The notes beneath the pieces were generated by a model that saw only the letters and a list, made by a program, of their open reading frames with translations, was not told the DNA's origin and did not search any database. From assembly GCA_046260765.1 (NCBI GenBank), contig JBHEOO010000008.1:1-64000 (forward strand): a DNA stretch of 64,000 nt, read 5' to 3'. The stretch is from Chromatocurvus sp046260765 (GTDB taxonomy: Bacteria; Pseudomonadota; Gammaproteobacteria; Pseudomonadales; Halieaceae). Of the stretch, positions 28,551-37,423 are shown piece by piece (positions within the stretch are counted from its first letter, which is position 1; every line of letters starts with the position of its first letter). The position numbers were made by a program, and so were the translations under genes.

Positions 28551-29819
28551 ATGAATCTTACCGACCTGAAGACCAAATCAACCCAGGAACTCATCGACAT
28601 TGCGAAAGAGATCGGTCTCGAAAACATGGCCCGGTCGCGCAAGCAGGACATCATTTTCTCCATCCTCAAACGCCACGCCAAAAGCGGCGAAGATATTTAT
28701 GGCGACGGAGTACTGGAGATTCTGCAGGATGGCTTCGGGTTTCTGCGCTCATCAGAGGGCTCTTATCTCGCGGGGCCTGATGACATCTATGTCTCGCCCA
28801 GCCAGATTCGCCGCTTCAATCTGCGCACCGGCGACTCCATCACCGGCAAGATTCGCCCCCCGAAGGACAGCGAACGGTACTTCGCGCTCCTGAAGATCGG
28901 CGAGGTCAACTTCAATCGACCGGAAGATTCCAAGAGCAAGATCCTGTTTGAGAACCTGACGCCGCTGTTCCCTACCAAGCGCCTGGTTCTCGAGAAGGGC
29001 AACGGCAGCACCGAAGATCTCACGGGACGCATCATCGACCTCGTCGCCCCCATCGGCAAGGGCCAGCGCGGTCTTCTGGTAGCACCGCCAAAGGCGGGTA
29101 AGACCATCATGATGCAGAGCATGGCGCAGGCGATCATGAGCAACAATCCCGAGTGCTACATCATCGTGCTGCTGATCGATGAGCGGCCCGAGGAAGTCAC
29201 CGAGATGCAGCGTTCGGTCGGCGTGCGCGGTGCAGAAGTCGTCGCATCCACCTTTGACGAACCTCCCTCGCGTCACGTGCAGGTAGCCGACATGGTGATC
29301 GAGAAGGCCAAACGCCTGGTCGAGCACAAGCGCGACGTGATCATCCTGCTGGACTCCATCACGCGGCTGGCGCGCGCCTACAACACGGTGATACCGAGCT
29401 CCGGCAAGGTACTCACCGGCGGTGTCGATGCCCATGCGCTGGAGCGCCCCAAGCGTTTCTTCGGTGCCGCACGCAACATCGAAGAAGGCGGTTCTCTATC
29501 GATCATCGCAACAGCGCTGATCGACACCGGTTCGAAGATGGACGAGGTCATCTACGAGGAATTCAAGGGCACGGGCAATATGGAGCTGCACCTCGACCGC
29601 AAGGTTGCTGAGAAACGTGTGTATCCCGCCATCAACATCCGTCGCTCGGGTACCCGGCGCGAGGAACTGCTGACCGCCGAAGACGAGCTGCAGCGCATGT
29701 GGATTCTGCGCAAGCTGCTGCACGGCATGGAAGACACGCCCGCCATCGAGTTCCTGATCGACAAGCTAAAGGACACCAAGACCAACGAGGAATTCTTCCT
29801 CTCGATGCGTCGCAAATAG
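28551..29819 (+). CDS. rho: transcription termination factor Rho
   Basis: A 422-residue RNA-dependent ATPase helicase. The N-terminal RNA-binding domain starts MNLTDLKTKSTQELIDIAKE and contains the GFGFLRS cold-shock-like fold. The P-loop is APPKAGKT, and the Q/R-loop region is intact (LLDSITRLARAYN, SGKVLTGGVD). It terminates transcription of untranslated RNA. ATG 28551 is the standard start; an upstream in-frame ATG at 28506 would add an unconserved tail. Confidence 0.97.
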   Translation: MNLTDLKTKSTQELIDIAKEIGLENMARSRKQDIIFSILKRHAKSGEDIYGDGVLEILQDGFGFLRSSEGSYLAGPDDIYVSPSQIRRFNLRTGDSITGKIRPPKDSERYFALLKIGEVNFNRPEDSKSKILFENLTPLFPTKRLVLEKGNGSTEDLTGRIIDLVAPIGKGQRGLLVAPPKAGKTIMMQSMAQAIMSNNPECYIIVLLIDERPEEVTEMQRSVGVRGAEVVASTFDEPPSRHVQVADMVIEKAKRLVEHKRDVIILLDSITRLARAYNTVIPSSGKVLTGGVDAHALERPKRFFGAARNIEEGGSLSIIATALIDTGSKMDEVIYEEFKGTGNMELHLDRKVAEKRVYPAINIRRSGTRREELLTAEDELQRMWILRKLLHGMEDTPAIEFLIDKLKDTKTNEEFFLSMRRK

Positions 29820-29849
29820 GCCCAAATCGGCGTCCCCCCGCGGCGACAT

Positions 29850-29858
29850 TGCTATACT
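29850..29858 (+). promoter_or_regulatory. extended -10 promoter element of ubiD
   Basis: TGCTATACT, an extended -10 (TGn plus TATACT), lies 26 nt before the ubiD start in the 65-nt rho-ubiD gap. The same nine bases precede argH. There is no clear -35 box. Confidence 0.4.
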
Positions 29859-29884
29859 GTGGTGCCCTGTGACGGAGCAGCAGC

Positions 29885-31369
29885 ATGGCAAGCAAGTACG
29901 CAGACCTGCGCGATTTCATCGACGCCCTGGAAAAGCAGGGTGAGCTGAAACGCATTGATGTCGAGGTTGATCCGTACCTGGAAATGACAGAGATTGCCGA
30001 CCGCACCCTGCGTGCTGGCGGTCCCGCCCTGCTCTTCACCCGCCCGAAGAATCACAGCGTTCCAGTGCTTGCCAACCTGTTCGGCACCGAACGTCGCGTC
30101 GCTATGGGCATGGGGGCCGAAGACGTTTCGGCTCTGCGCGAAATCGGTGAACTGCTCGCCTACCTGCGTCAGCCCGACCCACCCGCCGGCTTTCGCGACG
30201 CCATCGATAAGGCGCCGCTGTTGAAAAAAATCATGAGTATGGGGCCGAGGCTTGTGCGCAACGCCCCCTGCCAGACACACGTTCGCGAGGGCAGTGCCGT
30301 CGACCTTTACGAGCTGCCCATACAGACCTGCTGGCCCGGGGACGCCGGCCCGCTGGTGACGTGGCCGCTGGTCATCACCCGTGGGCCGCACAAGAAGCGG
30401 CAGAACCTCGGCATCTACCGCATGCAGCTGATCGGACGCAATCGGCTGATCATGCGCTGGCTGTCACACCGCGGCGGCGCGCTGGACTACCGCGACTGGC
30501 AGCTGCAGAACCCGGGAAAGCGTTATCCGGTAGCGCTGGCACTGGGCGCCGATCCCGCGACCACGCTCGGCGCGGTAACGCCAGTACCGGACAACCTGTC
30601 GGAATATGCCTTTGCCGGCCTGCTGAGGGGCGGCAAGACCGAACTGGTCGAATGCGTTACGCCTCTGTGTCGGGAACACGGCCTGCAGGTACCGGCGACA
30701 GCGGAATACATTCTGGAAGGGTATCTGGAGCCTGGAGACATGGCCGATGAAGGCCCCTTCGGCGACCACACGGGTTACTACAACGAGGTAGACAGCTTCC
30801 CCGTATTTACAGTGGATGCGATCACCAGCCGGGAATCACCGATCTATCACACCACCTACACCGGTCGGCCACCGGATGAACCGGCCATTCTCGGCGTCGC
30901 GCTGAACGAGGTGTTTGTGCCGATCCTGAAGAAACAGTTCCCGGAAATCGTCGATTTCTACCTGCCACCGGAGGGCTGCTCCTATCGCATGGCCGTGGTG
31001 ACCATGCGTAAGGAATACCCCGGACATGCCAAGCGCGTCATGCTGGGCATCTGGTCCTTCCTGCGCCAATTCATGTACACCAAGTTCATCGTGGTGACCG
31101 ACGACGATGTTGACCCGCGTAACTGGCAGGATGTGATCTGGGCCATTACCACGCGCATGGATCCGCGGCGGGATTGCGTTTTCGTGGACGATACGCCCAT
31201 CGACTATCTCGATTTCGCCTCACCCGTGGCCGGCCTCGGCTCCAAGGTGGGAATGGACGCCACCAACAAATGGCCCGGGGAAACCACCCGCGAGTGGGGG
31301 CAGCCGATCAGCATGTCCGAAGAGGTAAAGCAGCGGGTTGACGACCTGTGGACGTCGCTCGGGCTCTGA
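29885..31369 (+). CDS. ubiD: 4-hydroxy-3-polyprenylbenzoate decarboxylase
   Basis: A 494-residue prenylated-FMN decarboxylase (E. coli UbiD is 497). It removes the carboxyl group of the polyprenylated hydroxybenzoate in ubiquinone synthesis. It starts MASKYADLRDFIDALEKQGEL, and contains MADEGPFGDHTGYY and TDDDVDPRNWQDVIWA, which carry active-site residues. UbiX, which makes the cofactor, is not in the window. The gene converges on hemY, 31 nt apart. Confidence 0.97.
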   Translation: MASKYADLRDFIDALEKQGELKRIDVEVDPYLEMTEIADRTLRAGGPALLFTRPKNHSVPVLANLFGTERRVAMGMGAEDVSALREIGELLAYLRQPDPPAGFRDAIDKAPLLKKIMSMGPRLVRNAPCQTHVREGSAVDLYELPIQTCWPGDAGPLVTWPLVITRGPHKKRQNLGIYRMQLIGRNRLIMRWLSHRGGALDYRDWQLQNPGKRYPVALALGADPATTLGAVTPVPDNLSEYAFAGLLRGGKTELVECVTPLCREHGLQVPATAEYILEGYLEPGDMADEGPFGDHTGYYNEVDSFPVFTVDAITSRESPIYHTTYTGRPPDEPAILGVALNEVFVPILKKQFPEIVDFYLPPEGCSYRMAVVTMRKEYPGHAKRVMLGIWSFLRQFMYTKFIVVTDDDVDPRNWQDVIWAITTRMDPRRDCVFVDDTPIDYLDFASPVAGLGSKVGMDATNKWPGETTREWGQPISMSEEVKQRVDDLWTSLGL

Positions 31370-31400
31370 TGCGTGCTGCCGATTGGCTGAGGCAGAACTT

Positions 31401-32675
31401 TCAGTCCTTCCTGGCGTCGGTATCCGCGGCGATGAGCCGGTCCTCCGCCACCGGCTCACCCGGCAGTGGAAGCTCCGGCAGTCCGCGATCCTGCAGCGCT
31501 AGCCCGGCACAGAAGTACTGGCTGGCCTGCAGATAGTCACCGCTGGCGGCGAGCAAGCGACCGAGCTCGGCGCAGGCCGCGTCTCCGGGGTCAACGCTGA
31601 TGCTGCGCTCAAAATAGTCTCTCGCCTGACCCCACAGGCGCTGTCGGGCCGCGAGGCGTCCGAGGCAAAGCAGCAGCGTCGGTTCCTTCTCCCGACCCAC
31701 CAGCCAGCCTTCCGCCAGGGCCAGCTGCTGCTGTGGGTTCTTTCCGGGCAGGCGGCCGAACTGTTCGACAAGAACGCTGTCCCAGCGTTTTTTCAGAATG
31801 CGAACAATCAGACTGAGAGCCTCCTCTGTGGCACCGGCGCTCGCCAACAGTGCAACATAGCGGTGGAGAACGCGCTCGTCATTCTGCAGATCGGTCGGAG
31901 TCTGCTTCCAGGCGCGCTGCAGGGCAGTTACCGTGTTGTCACCGAGGTCGCCGGCTGCCACCCTGAGCAGGCGCACAGCGGTCTCCCTGCGCAATCGCGC
32001 CAGCTTTCTCGCCGACAGCACTTCATGCTTCTGCAGATCGGGCAGCAGTGCGCGAAGGCCTTCCCAGTCCGACAGGGCCAGCAGAGCCTTGCTGCGCAGG
32101 CGCAGCGACTGTGGCGTTCGCGAACCGCTGGTTTCCGCTCGGTCCAGGCTGGCCAGGGCGCGTCCGTACTGCGCAGACTGCAGCTGCAGCTCGGCCTGCA
32201 CCAGATCCACCGCCGCCGCCGACTGGCTGTCGGACGCCAGCGCTGCCTCAAGGTCGCCACGCATCTGCGACCTGTCTTCAAGCTGGAAGCTGGCACGTGC
32301 GGCCATCAGATGATTGAACGCAGGGGCATCGGAATATTGCGCACCGCGCTGGAGCTGACGTCGAGCCTGCTTCCAGTTGCCCTCAATGAAATTCATCAGT
32401 CCCCGGTTGGTCAGACGCGCCGCCTGACGCCGCTTGCGCGACGTCGCCCAGAAAAGGAGCGAGCCCGGGCTGGCGAGCACGCGGTGCAAGAGGCGCAACG
32501 CGGCGTAAAGCGTGAGCACGATCAGAGCGATCAGCAACAATCCTATCCACAGGCTGGTCTCCACCGTGTAATCGCGGTAGGCGACCAGGAGGTAGCCGGG
32601 CTCACTGTCGATCAGAGCAACCATGCCAGCTCCCAGCAGGAGCGCAATAAGCGCCAGAAAGAACAGCCCCCTCAC
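31401..32675 (-). CDS. hemY: HemY-family heme-synthesis associated membrane protein
   Basis: A 424-residue protein. Two N-terminal transmembrane helices (about 5-25 and 40-62) precede a periplasm- or cytosol-facing TPR-rich domain. The start MRGLFFLALIALLLGAGMVAL and GYLLVAYRDYTVETSLW match HemY. It has a GTG start and overlaps hemX by 4 nt (GTGA). In E. coli hemCDXY is one operon; HemY (not the Bacillus oxidase of that name) is linked to protoporphyrin formation but its activity is unsettled. Confidence 0.92.
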   Translation of the reverse strand: MRGLFFLALIALLLGAGMVALIDSEPGYLLVAYRDYTVETSLWIGLLLIALIVLTLYAALRLLHRVLASPGSLLFWATSRKRRQAARLTNRGLMNFIEGNWKQARRQLQRGAQYSDAPAFNHLMAARASFQLEDRSQMRGDLEAALASDSQSAAAVDLVQAELQLQSAQYGRALASLDRAETSGSRTPQSLRLRSKALLALSDWEGLRALLPDLQKHEVLSARKLARLRRETAVRLLRVAAGDLGDNTVTALQRAWKQTPTDLQNDERVLHRYVALLASAGATEEALSLIVRILKKRWDSVLVEQFGRLPGKNPQQQLALAEGWLVGREKEPTLLLCLGRLAARQRLWGQARDYFERSISVDPGDAACAELGRLLAASGDYLQASQYFCAGLALQDRGLPELPLPGEPVAEDRLIAADTDARKD

Positions 32676-33955
32676 GGAGCGGTGCCTCTATCCCGGGTGC
32701 GGTCGGCCATGACGGCCTGCATCGCCTGCAAAGTCTGCGATGCATCCGGAATTTCGACGCTGACGGGCGTCGCCTCAAGGTCGCCCAGCTCCCGCATCAT
32801 CGCGCGCGCGGCCTGCCCTTCGCTATCGAAGAACTGGCTGATCCAGCTGCGGGCGCGCTGGAGACTCTCGCGAAAAACCCGCTGATTGCCCGACAACACC
32901 GCAATCCGGGCCTGCTCCAGCAGCATGCGCAGATTCTGCCTGCCCATCCCTTCCAGCTGCGGGTCCATGAGCGCCTCCACCGGCACATCGCGGCGACGGA
33001 AAACCACATAGCTCGACAGCTTTTCCAGCGCATTGTCGTAAGCGGTATGAAAACGAGCACGCCAGTTATCGGTCTCGACAGCCGCAGGCTCCTGATGTCG
33101 CTCCGGTAGCGCCGGCATCAGCAGGGAGTCGCTGCGTTCAACAAGGGCACCCAGGCGGGCGTAAACGCCCTCAAGGTCAAGCCTGGGAACGGCGCGCACC
33201 GCCGCGATGTCCGCTGCCAGTGCGCGGCGCACCTCAAGCAGCCCGGCATCATCGAGTTCGCGCAATATCGTGTCAGCGCTTACAAGGAGAGCCTCCGCCA
33301 CCTCGGTATCAGCCTTCACAGTCAGTCGCTGGTTGGCCAGCCGCAGCAGATAATGGGCCTCGGCCAGAAGCCAGCTCTCCCGATCGTCGGCGCTGAAACG
33401 GTCAAGCTGCGCACGCTGACGCTCGAGCTGGCCTTCGAAGTCTGCAAGCTTGTGTTCGAGCAACTGCCGGGCCCCTACCAGCGCCTCCTCGACAGAAGCC
33501 ACGCGCCGATTGAAGTCCTGCTGTAGCCCACTGATTTCATCCGACTGACTGGCAATCTGCCGGGCGCGTTCGCGCAATTGCGCCACCTGATCCCGCCACT
33601 CACCGCGCAACAGCGTCTGCGCTGCGGCCACCTCGAGCTCAACCTGACGCTGGAGATTAGCGCTGACCTGCTCGATGGCGGACACGTCGCGGCCAGAGCC
33701 AACCTCTATTGCCTGCAGCCGCTGGCGCAGATCGCTCTCGCGCTGCTGTGCCTCCAGCAGTGTCCAGACACCGACGGCGGCGAGCAACAGAACAAGAAGC
33801 AGCGCCAGCCAGGCGATGGCGGCGCTGCCTGAGCGCGCAGCGGGTGTATCGCTTGCGGGATGGACTGGGGGGAATGTTGACCGGGCCGCAGCTGGCTCTG
33901 GCGCGGGGCGTGCGCCTTCGGAAGCGACCGCCGGCTTGTTATCTTCGTCAGCCAC
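32672..33955 (-). CDS. hemX: HemX-family protein
   Basis: A 427-residue inner-membrane protein. A Pro/Ala-rich cytoplasmic tail is followed by one transmembrane helix (about 46-67) and a long coiled-coil domain (70-200). The C-terminal WLLAEAHYLLRLANQRL block is the HemX core. It is often annotated as uroporphyrinogen-III C-methyltransferase, but it has no SUMT domain. It starts at GTG 33955, 8 nt inside the end of hemD, and overlaps hemY by 4 nt, so the four hem genes are translationally linked. Confidence 0.92.
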   Translation of the reverse strand: MADEDNKPAVASEGARPAPEPAAARSTFPPVHPASDTPAARSGSAAIAWLALLLVLLLAAVGVWTLLEAQQRESDLRQRLQAIEVGSGRDVSAIEQVSANLQRQVELEVAAAQTLLRGEWRDQVAQLRERARQIASQSDEISGLQQDFNRRVASVEEALVGARQLLEHKLADFEGQLERQRAQLDRFSADDRESWLLAEAHYLLRLANQRLTVKADTEVAEALLVSADTILRELDDAGLLEVRRALAADIAAVRAVPRLDLEGVYARLGALVERSDSLLMPALPERHQEPAAVETDNWRARFHTAYDNALEKLSSYVVFRRRDVPVEALMDPQLEGMGRQNLRMLLEQARIAVLSGNQRVFRESLQRARSWISQFFDSEGQAARAMMRELGDLEATPVSVEIPDASQTLQAMQAVMADRTRDRGTAP

Positions 33956-34733
33956 CTGTCACTTCACGCTTGCTGTCCCATTCCCGCAACGCTGACAGCA
34001 TGGCGTCGTCAGACGCATTGGCCGCCACAGCCACGTCATACCACCCTGCTGCCCGCGCCTGCTCGGCGACACGCGCAGAGGGGACCACCAGCGCACAGGA
34101 CCTGTGCGTTGAGTGCGTGCTGTCAACGGGTGTGAGTAACGCCACCAGATTGTCGAGGGCTTCACCGCTGGAAATCAGTATGCAGACAACCTGCTGCTCC
34201 AGCAGCAACTGCTGCAGGGCCTCCGGCGCCACATCCGGTGGCGATCTGCGGTAACAGCGGAGCTCGTCCACTTGCGCACCGCGGGCGATCAGGGCCTCGC
34301 GCAGCGCCGTTCGCCCTCCCTCACCCTTGACGATGAGCACACGCTCGCCGGACACCGACTGCAGTGAGGGTAGCGCCAGCAATCCTTCACTGGTCATTTC
34401 CACGCCCGGCGTCTGCACGGCGACCCCCGCGGCCCGAAGGACGTCTGCGGTGCTGTCGCCCACGGCATAGCATTGCACGCTATGCGGCCAGCCGGAGCGC
34501 TCGGCCAGAAGACACGCAAGCCCATATCGCGCTGCATTGCTGCTGATAAACAGGCAGTGCGCGTAGCTCGCCAGCGTATTCGGGATAGCCTGCTGAGCCG
34601 CATCGAGACCGATGGGCGATACCGTGAGCAGCGGCTGATGCACAGATCGGTACCCCGCCGCCAGAAGCCCCGCGCGAAGCCCGTCGGCCTGACCGGCGGG
34701 CCGCGTAACCAGTACCGATTCGCTAACGGCCAT
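33948..34733 (-). CDS. hemD: uroporphyrinogen-III synthase
   Basis: A 261-residue enzyme that cyclises hydroxymethylbilane with inversion of ring D. The sequence is poorly conserved, as usual; VLVTRPAGQADGL at the start, FISSNAARYG, AVGDSTADVLRAAG and the second-domain ISSGEALDNL fit the family. The ATG at 34733 lies 11 nt inside hemC. In this organism the product feeds heme, siroheme and, through protoporphyrin, bacteriochlorophyll made by the bch genes further along. Confidence 0.9.
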   Translation of the reverse strand: MAVSESVLVTRPAGQADGLRAGLLAAGYRSVHQPLLTVSPIGLDAAQQAIPNTLASYAHCLFISSNAARYGLACLLAERSGWPHSVQCYAVGDSTADVLRAAGVAVQTPGVEMTSEGLLALPSLQSVSGERVLIVKGEGGRTALREALIARGAQVDELRCYRRSPPDVAPEALQQLLLEQQVVCILISSGEALDNLVALLTPVDSTHSTHRSCALVVPSARVAEQARAAGWYDVAVAANASDDAMLSALREWDSKREVTGG

Positions 34734-35652
34734 ACACCGCGGAAAGAATATCGGCTGCACCCTGCGACAGAAGATCGTCGGCAACGCCTTCCCCCAATGC
34801 ATCGGCATCCCGCGTGCTGCCTCGCGCTTCGGCACGCAGAACCAGGGTTCCGTCCGGGCTTCCCACCAGGGCACGCAGCCAGAGACTGTCGCTCGATTCG
34901 TGCACTGCGTAGGCCGCTATCGGCACCTCGCAACCCCCCTGCAGCCGACGGTTGACGGCGCGCTCGGCAGTAACGCACTCCGCAGTCGCCGGGTGATGCA
35001 GTACCTCCAGCATCGCGCGGGTCTCGCGGTCCGCAGTACGAACTTCAATTCCCACCGCACCCTGGCCTCCGGAAGGCAGTGACTGCGACACCGGTATACG
35101 GTTGCGGATACGATCGCCCATTTCCAGGCGAAGAAGACCCGCGCATGCCAGAATAATCGCATCGTACTCGCCGTCATCGAGCTTGCGCAGGCGCGTGTTG
35201 ACGTTGCCGCGAAGAAAACGCACGGTGACGTCAGGGCGAAGCTCCCGCAGCTGGCACTCTCGCCTCAGGCTCGAGGTGCCGACCACACTGCCGGGGGGCA
35301 GCGCATCAATCGTATCGTAGTGATTGCTCACAAACGCGTCCGCAGGCTCCTCGCGCTCGCAGATCACGGCCAGTCCAAGGCCGTCCGGAAACGACATGGG
35401 CACGTCCTTCATGGAGTGGACGGCGATGTCGGCGCTGCCATCGAGCAACGCGGTTTCAAGTTCTTTGACGAACAGGCCCTTGCCGCCAACCTTGGACAGG
35501 GGCACGTCGAGCAATTGATCTCCACGGGAGGTCATGCCCAACAGCTCAACGTCCAGACCGGGGTGCGCGGCCTGCAGGGCGTCGCGAACGTACTCGGCCT
35601 GCCACAGGGCCAGGGGGCTTTCGCGGGTCGCGATCGTGATTTTCTGCGCCAT
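34723..35652 (-). CDS. hemC: porphobilinogen deaminase (hydroxymethylbilane synthase)
   Basis: A 309-residue enzyme that polymerises four porphobilinogens. The dipyrromethane cofactor cysteine lies in LQGGCEVPIAAYA. The catalytic Asp region VHSMKDVP and the RGNVNTRLRKLD block are present. ATG 35652 (MAQKIT) is preferred over the in-frame ATG 15 nt upstream because of a GAGAG Shine-Dalgarno. First gene of hemCDXY, divergent from argH. Confidence 0.97.
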   Translation of the reverse strand: MAQKITIATRESPLALWQAEYVRDALQAAHPGLDVELLGMTSRGDQLLDVPLSKVGGKGLFVKELETALLDGSADIAVHSMKDVPMSFPDGLGLAVICEREEPADAFVSNHYDTIDALPPGSVVGTSSLRRECQLRELRPDVTVRFLRGNVNTRLRKLDDGEYDAIILACAGLLRLEMGDRIRNRIPVSQSLPSGGQGAVGIEVRTADRETRAMLEVLHHPATAECVTAERAVNRRLQGGCEVPIAAYAVHESSDSLWLRALVGSPDGTLVLRAEARGSTRDADALGEGVADDLLSQGAADILSAVYGR

Positions 35653-35713
35653 ATTCTGCTCTCTCATCGGTTCGCCGACATCATACCAGCGCCCGCAGGA
35701 CGCGGCGAGGCGA

Positions 35714-35745
35714 TGCTATACTCGGCGGCGAAAATCCATTTCGCC
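35714..35745 (+). promoter_or_regulatory. argH extended -10 promoter and leader hairpin
   Basis: TGCTATACT (extended -10) is at 35714-35722. Just downstream GGCGAAA (35727-35733) pairs perfectly with TTTCGCC (35739-35745) around a 5-nt loop, so a hairpin would form at the very 5' end of the transcript. It lies in the hemC-argH divergent region. No ARG box was recognised. Confidence 0.4.
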
Positions 35746-35779
35746 TGAGAAGCCACCCAACGCCGGAGCCAGATAAACC

Positions 35780-37189
35780 ATGAGCAACACCACTGACACC
35801 AGCAAGGTCTGGGGCGGACGCTTCAGCGAACCCACCGATGCCTTTGTGCAGCGCTTCACCGCGTCTGTCCACTTCGACCAGCGCCTCGCGACACAGGATA
35901 TCGCAGGCTCGCTGGCGCACGCCGACATGCTGCGCGAGGTTCAGGTACTCACGGCGGAGGAACACCAGCAGATTGTCGACGGTATGCGGCAGGTGCAGGA
36001 GGAAATTGACCGCGGCGTATTCAAGTGGTCGACCTCGCTGGAAGACGTACACATGAACATTGAGGCACGCCTCACCGAGCTGATCGGCAACACCGGAAAA
36101 AAACTGCACACCGGGCGCTCGCGCAATGACCAGGTCGCCACGGATATCCGACTGTTCCTGCGCGACGCGATCGACGTTATAAGTACAGCGCTGACCCACC
36201 TGCAGCGTGGCGCGGTGTCGCTGGCGGAGGCGCATGCCGATACCGTCATGCCGGGCTTCACCCACCTGCAGACGGCGCAGCCTGTCACCTTCGGCCATCA
36301 CGTGCTGGCGTGGAACGAGATGCTGGAACGCGACCACGGCCGACTCATGGACTGCCGGGCGCGGCTGAATCAGTGTCCACTTGGCGCTGCGGCCCTGGCG
36401 GGAACCACTTACCCGATTGATCGCGAGCACACCGCTCGCGCGCTGGGCTTTGACGCGCCGACAGCCAACAGCCTCGACTCGGTTTCCGACCGCGACTTCG
36501 CCATCGAGTTCTGCAGCTTTGCCGCCTTGCTGATGACACACCTGTCACGTATTTCTGAAGAGCTTGTGCTGTGGACATCGGCACAGTTTGATTTCGTGCG
36601 CCTGCCTGATCGCTTCTGCACCGGCTCATCAATCATGCCGCAGAAAAAGAATCCGGATGTACCGGAACTGGTACGCGGCAAGGTCGGCCGCGTGAACGGC
36701 AACCTGGTAGCGCTGCTGACGCTAATGAAGAGCCAGCCGCTGGCCTACAACAAGGACAACCAGGAGGACAAGGAACCGCTGTTCGACACGGTCGATACGG
36801 TCATTGACTGCCTGCGCGCCTTTGGCGACATGCTCCCGGCGGTTGAGCCCTGCATCGACACACTGCGCGAGGCAGCCCGCCGCGGCTTTTCCACCGCGAC
36901 CGACCTCGCCGATTACCTGGTAGGCAAGGGCATGCCGTTTCGCGACGCGCACGACGTCGTGGGAAAAGCCGTTGCCCACGGCATCGAACAGGGCCTGGAC
37001 CTTGCAGAAATGGACCTCGAAACCCTGCAGTCGTTCTCTGCCAGCATAGAGCAGGACGTTTACAGCGTGCTGACGCTGGAGGGTTCAGTGGCTGCCCGTA
37101 ACCACATTGGCGGCACTGCACCCGAGCAGGTTCACGCTGCCATTGAACGCGCCCGGGATTTACTCGAAAAGCGCGATCAGCGCGCCTGA
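35780..37189 (+). CDS. argH: argininosuccinate lyase
   Basis: A 469-residue enzyme that splits argininosuccinate into arginine and fumarate, the last step of arginine synthesis. It begins KVWGGRFSEPTDAFVQRF. The fumarase/aspartase-superfamily signature GSSIMPQKKNPD starts at residue 282 with the catalytic Ser at 283. The placement of argH opposite hemC and upstream of lptM-lysA is common in gammaproteobacteria. Confidence 0.97.
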   Translation: MSNTTDTSKVWGGRFSEPTDAFVQRFTASVHFDQRLATQDIAGSLAHADMLREVQVLTAEEHQQIVDGMRQVQEEIDRGVFKWSTSLEDVHMNIEARLTELIGNTGKKLHTGRSRNDQVATDIRLFLRDAIDVISTALTHLQRGAVSLAEAHADTVMPGFTHLQTAQPVTFGHHVLAWNEMLERDHGRLMDCRARLNQCPLGAAALAGTTYPIDREHTARALGFDAPTANSLDSVSDRDFAIEFCSFAALLMTHLSRISEELVLWTSAQFDFVRLPDRFCTGSSIMPQKKNPDVPELVRGKVGRVNGNLVALLTLMKSQPLAYNKDNQEDKEPLFDTVDTVIDCLRAFGDMLPAVEPCIDTLREAARRGFSTATDLADYLVGKGMPFRDAHDVVGKAVAHGIEQGLDLAEMDLETLQSFSASIEQDVYSVLTLEGSVAARNHIGGTAPEQVHAAIERARDLLEKRDQRA

Positions 37190-37285
37190 AACAGCGAAAT
37201 ACAGTATTCCGGGGTCTATCGCGCAGCCACGGACGCGGCGTTATACTTCGCGGCCTTTTAATGGCAGATTCACTTCGGGGGAGCT

Positions 37286-37423
37286 ATGTCGCGCACACTA
37301 CTGTTTGTCGCCGTTTGCATCGCGCTGGCGGGCTGTGGCCAGACCGGACCACTCTACCCGCAGCCCGAGCCGCAGACATTCGCGGGCGCCGCTTACGCCG
37401 CCAAGCTCGCGCAACTGCCGTGA
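37286..37423 (+). CDS. lptM: LptM (YifL) small lipoprotein
   Basis: A 45-residue lipoprotein, easily missed because of its size. The signal peptide MSRTLLFVAVCIALAGC ends in the lipobox LAGC, directly followed by GQTGPLYPQP, the conserved LptM hallmark (CGxxGPLYxP). LptM binds the LptD/LptE outer-membrane LPS translocon and promotes its disulfide maturation. GGGGGAG precedes the ATG. It overlaps lysA by 4 nt. The lptM-lysA-dapF order is conserved. A TATACT -10-like box lies at 37242-37247. Confidence 0.9.
   Translation: MSRTLLFVAVCIALAGCGQTGPLYPQPEPQTFAGAAYAAKLAQLP

Noticed and set aside
31863..32885. 340-codon plus-strand ORF across hemY and hemX
   Set aside because: It lies antisense to two recognised genes, has biased shadow composition and no family features.
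32672..33955. Uroporphyrinogen-III C-methyltransferase (SUMT) activity for HemX
   Set aside because: No SUMT domain is visible; the protein is a single-pass coiled-coil membrane protein. The methyltransferase name is an old annotation habit.
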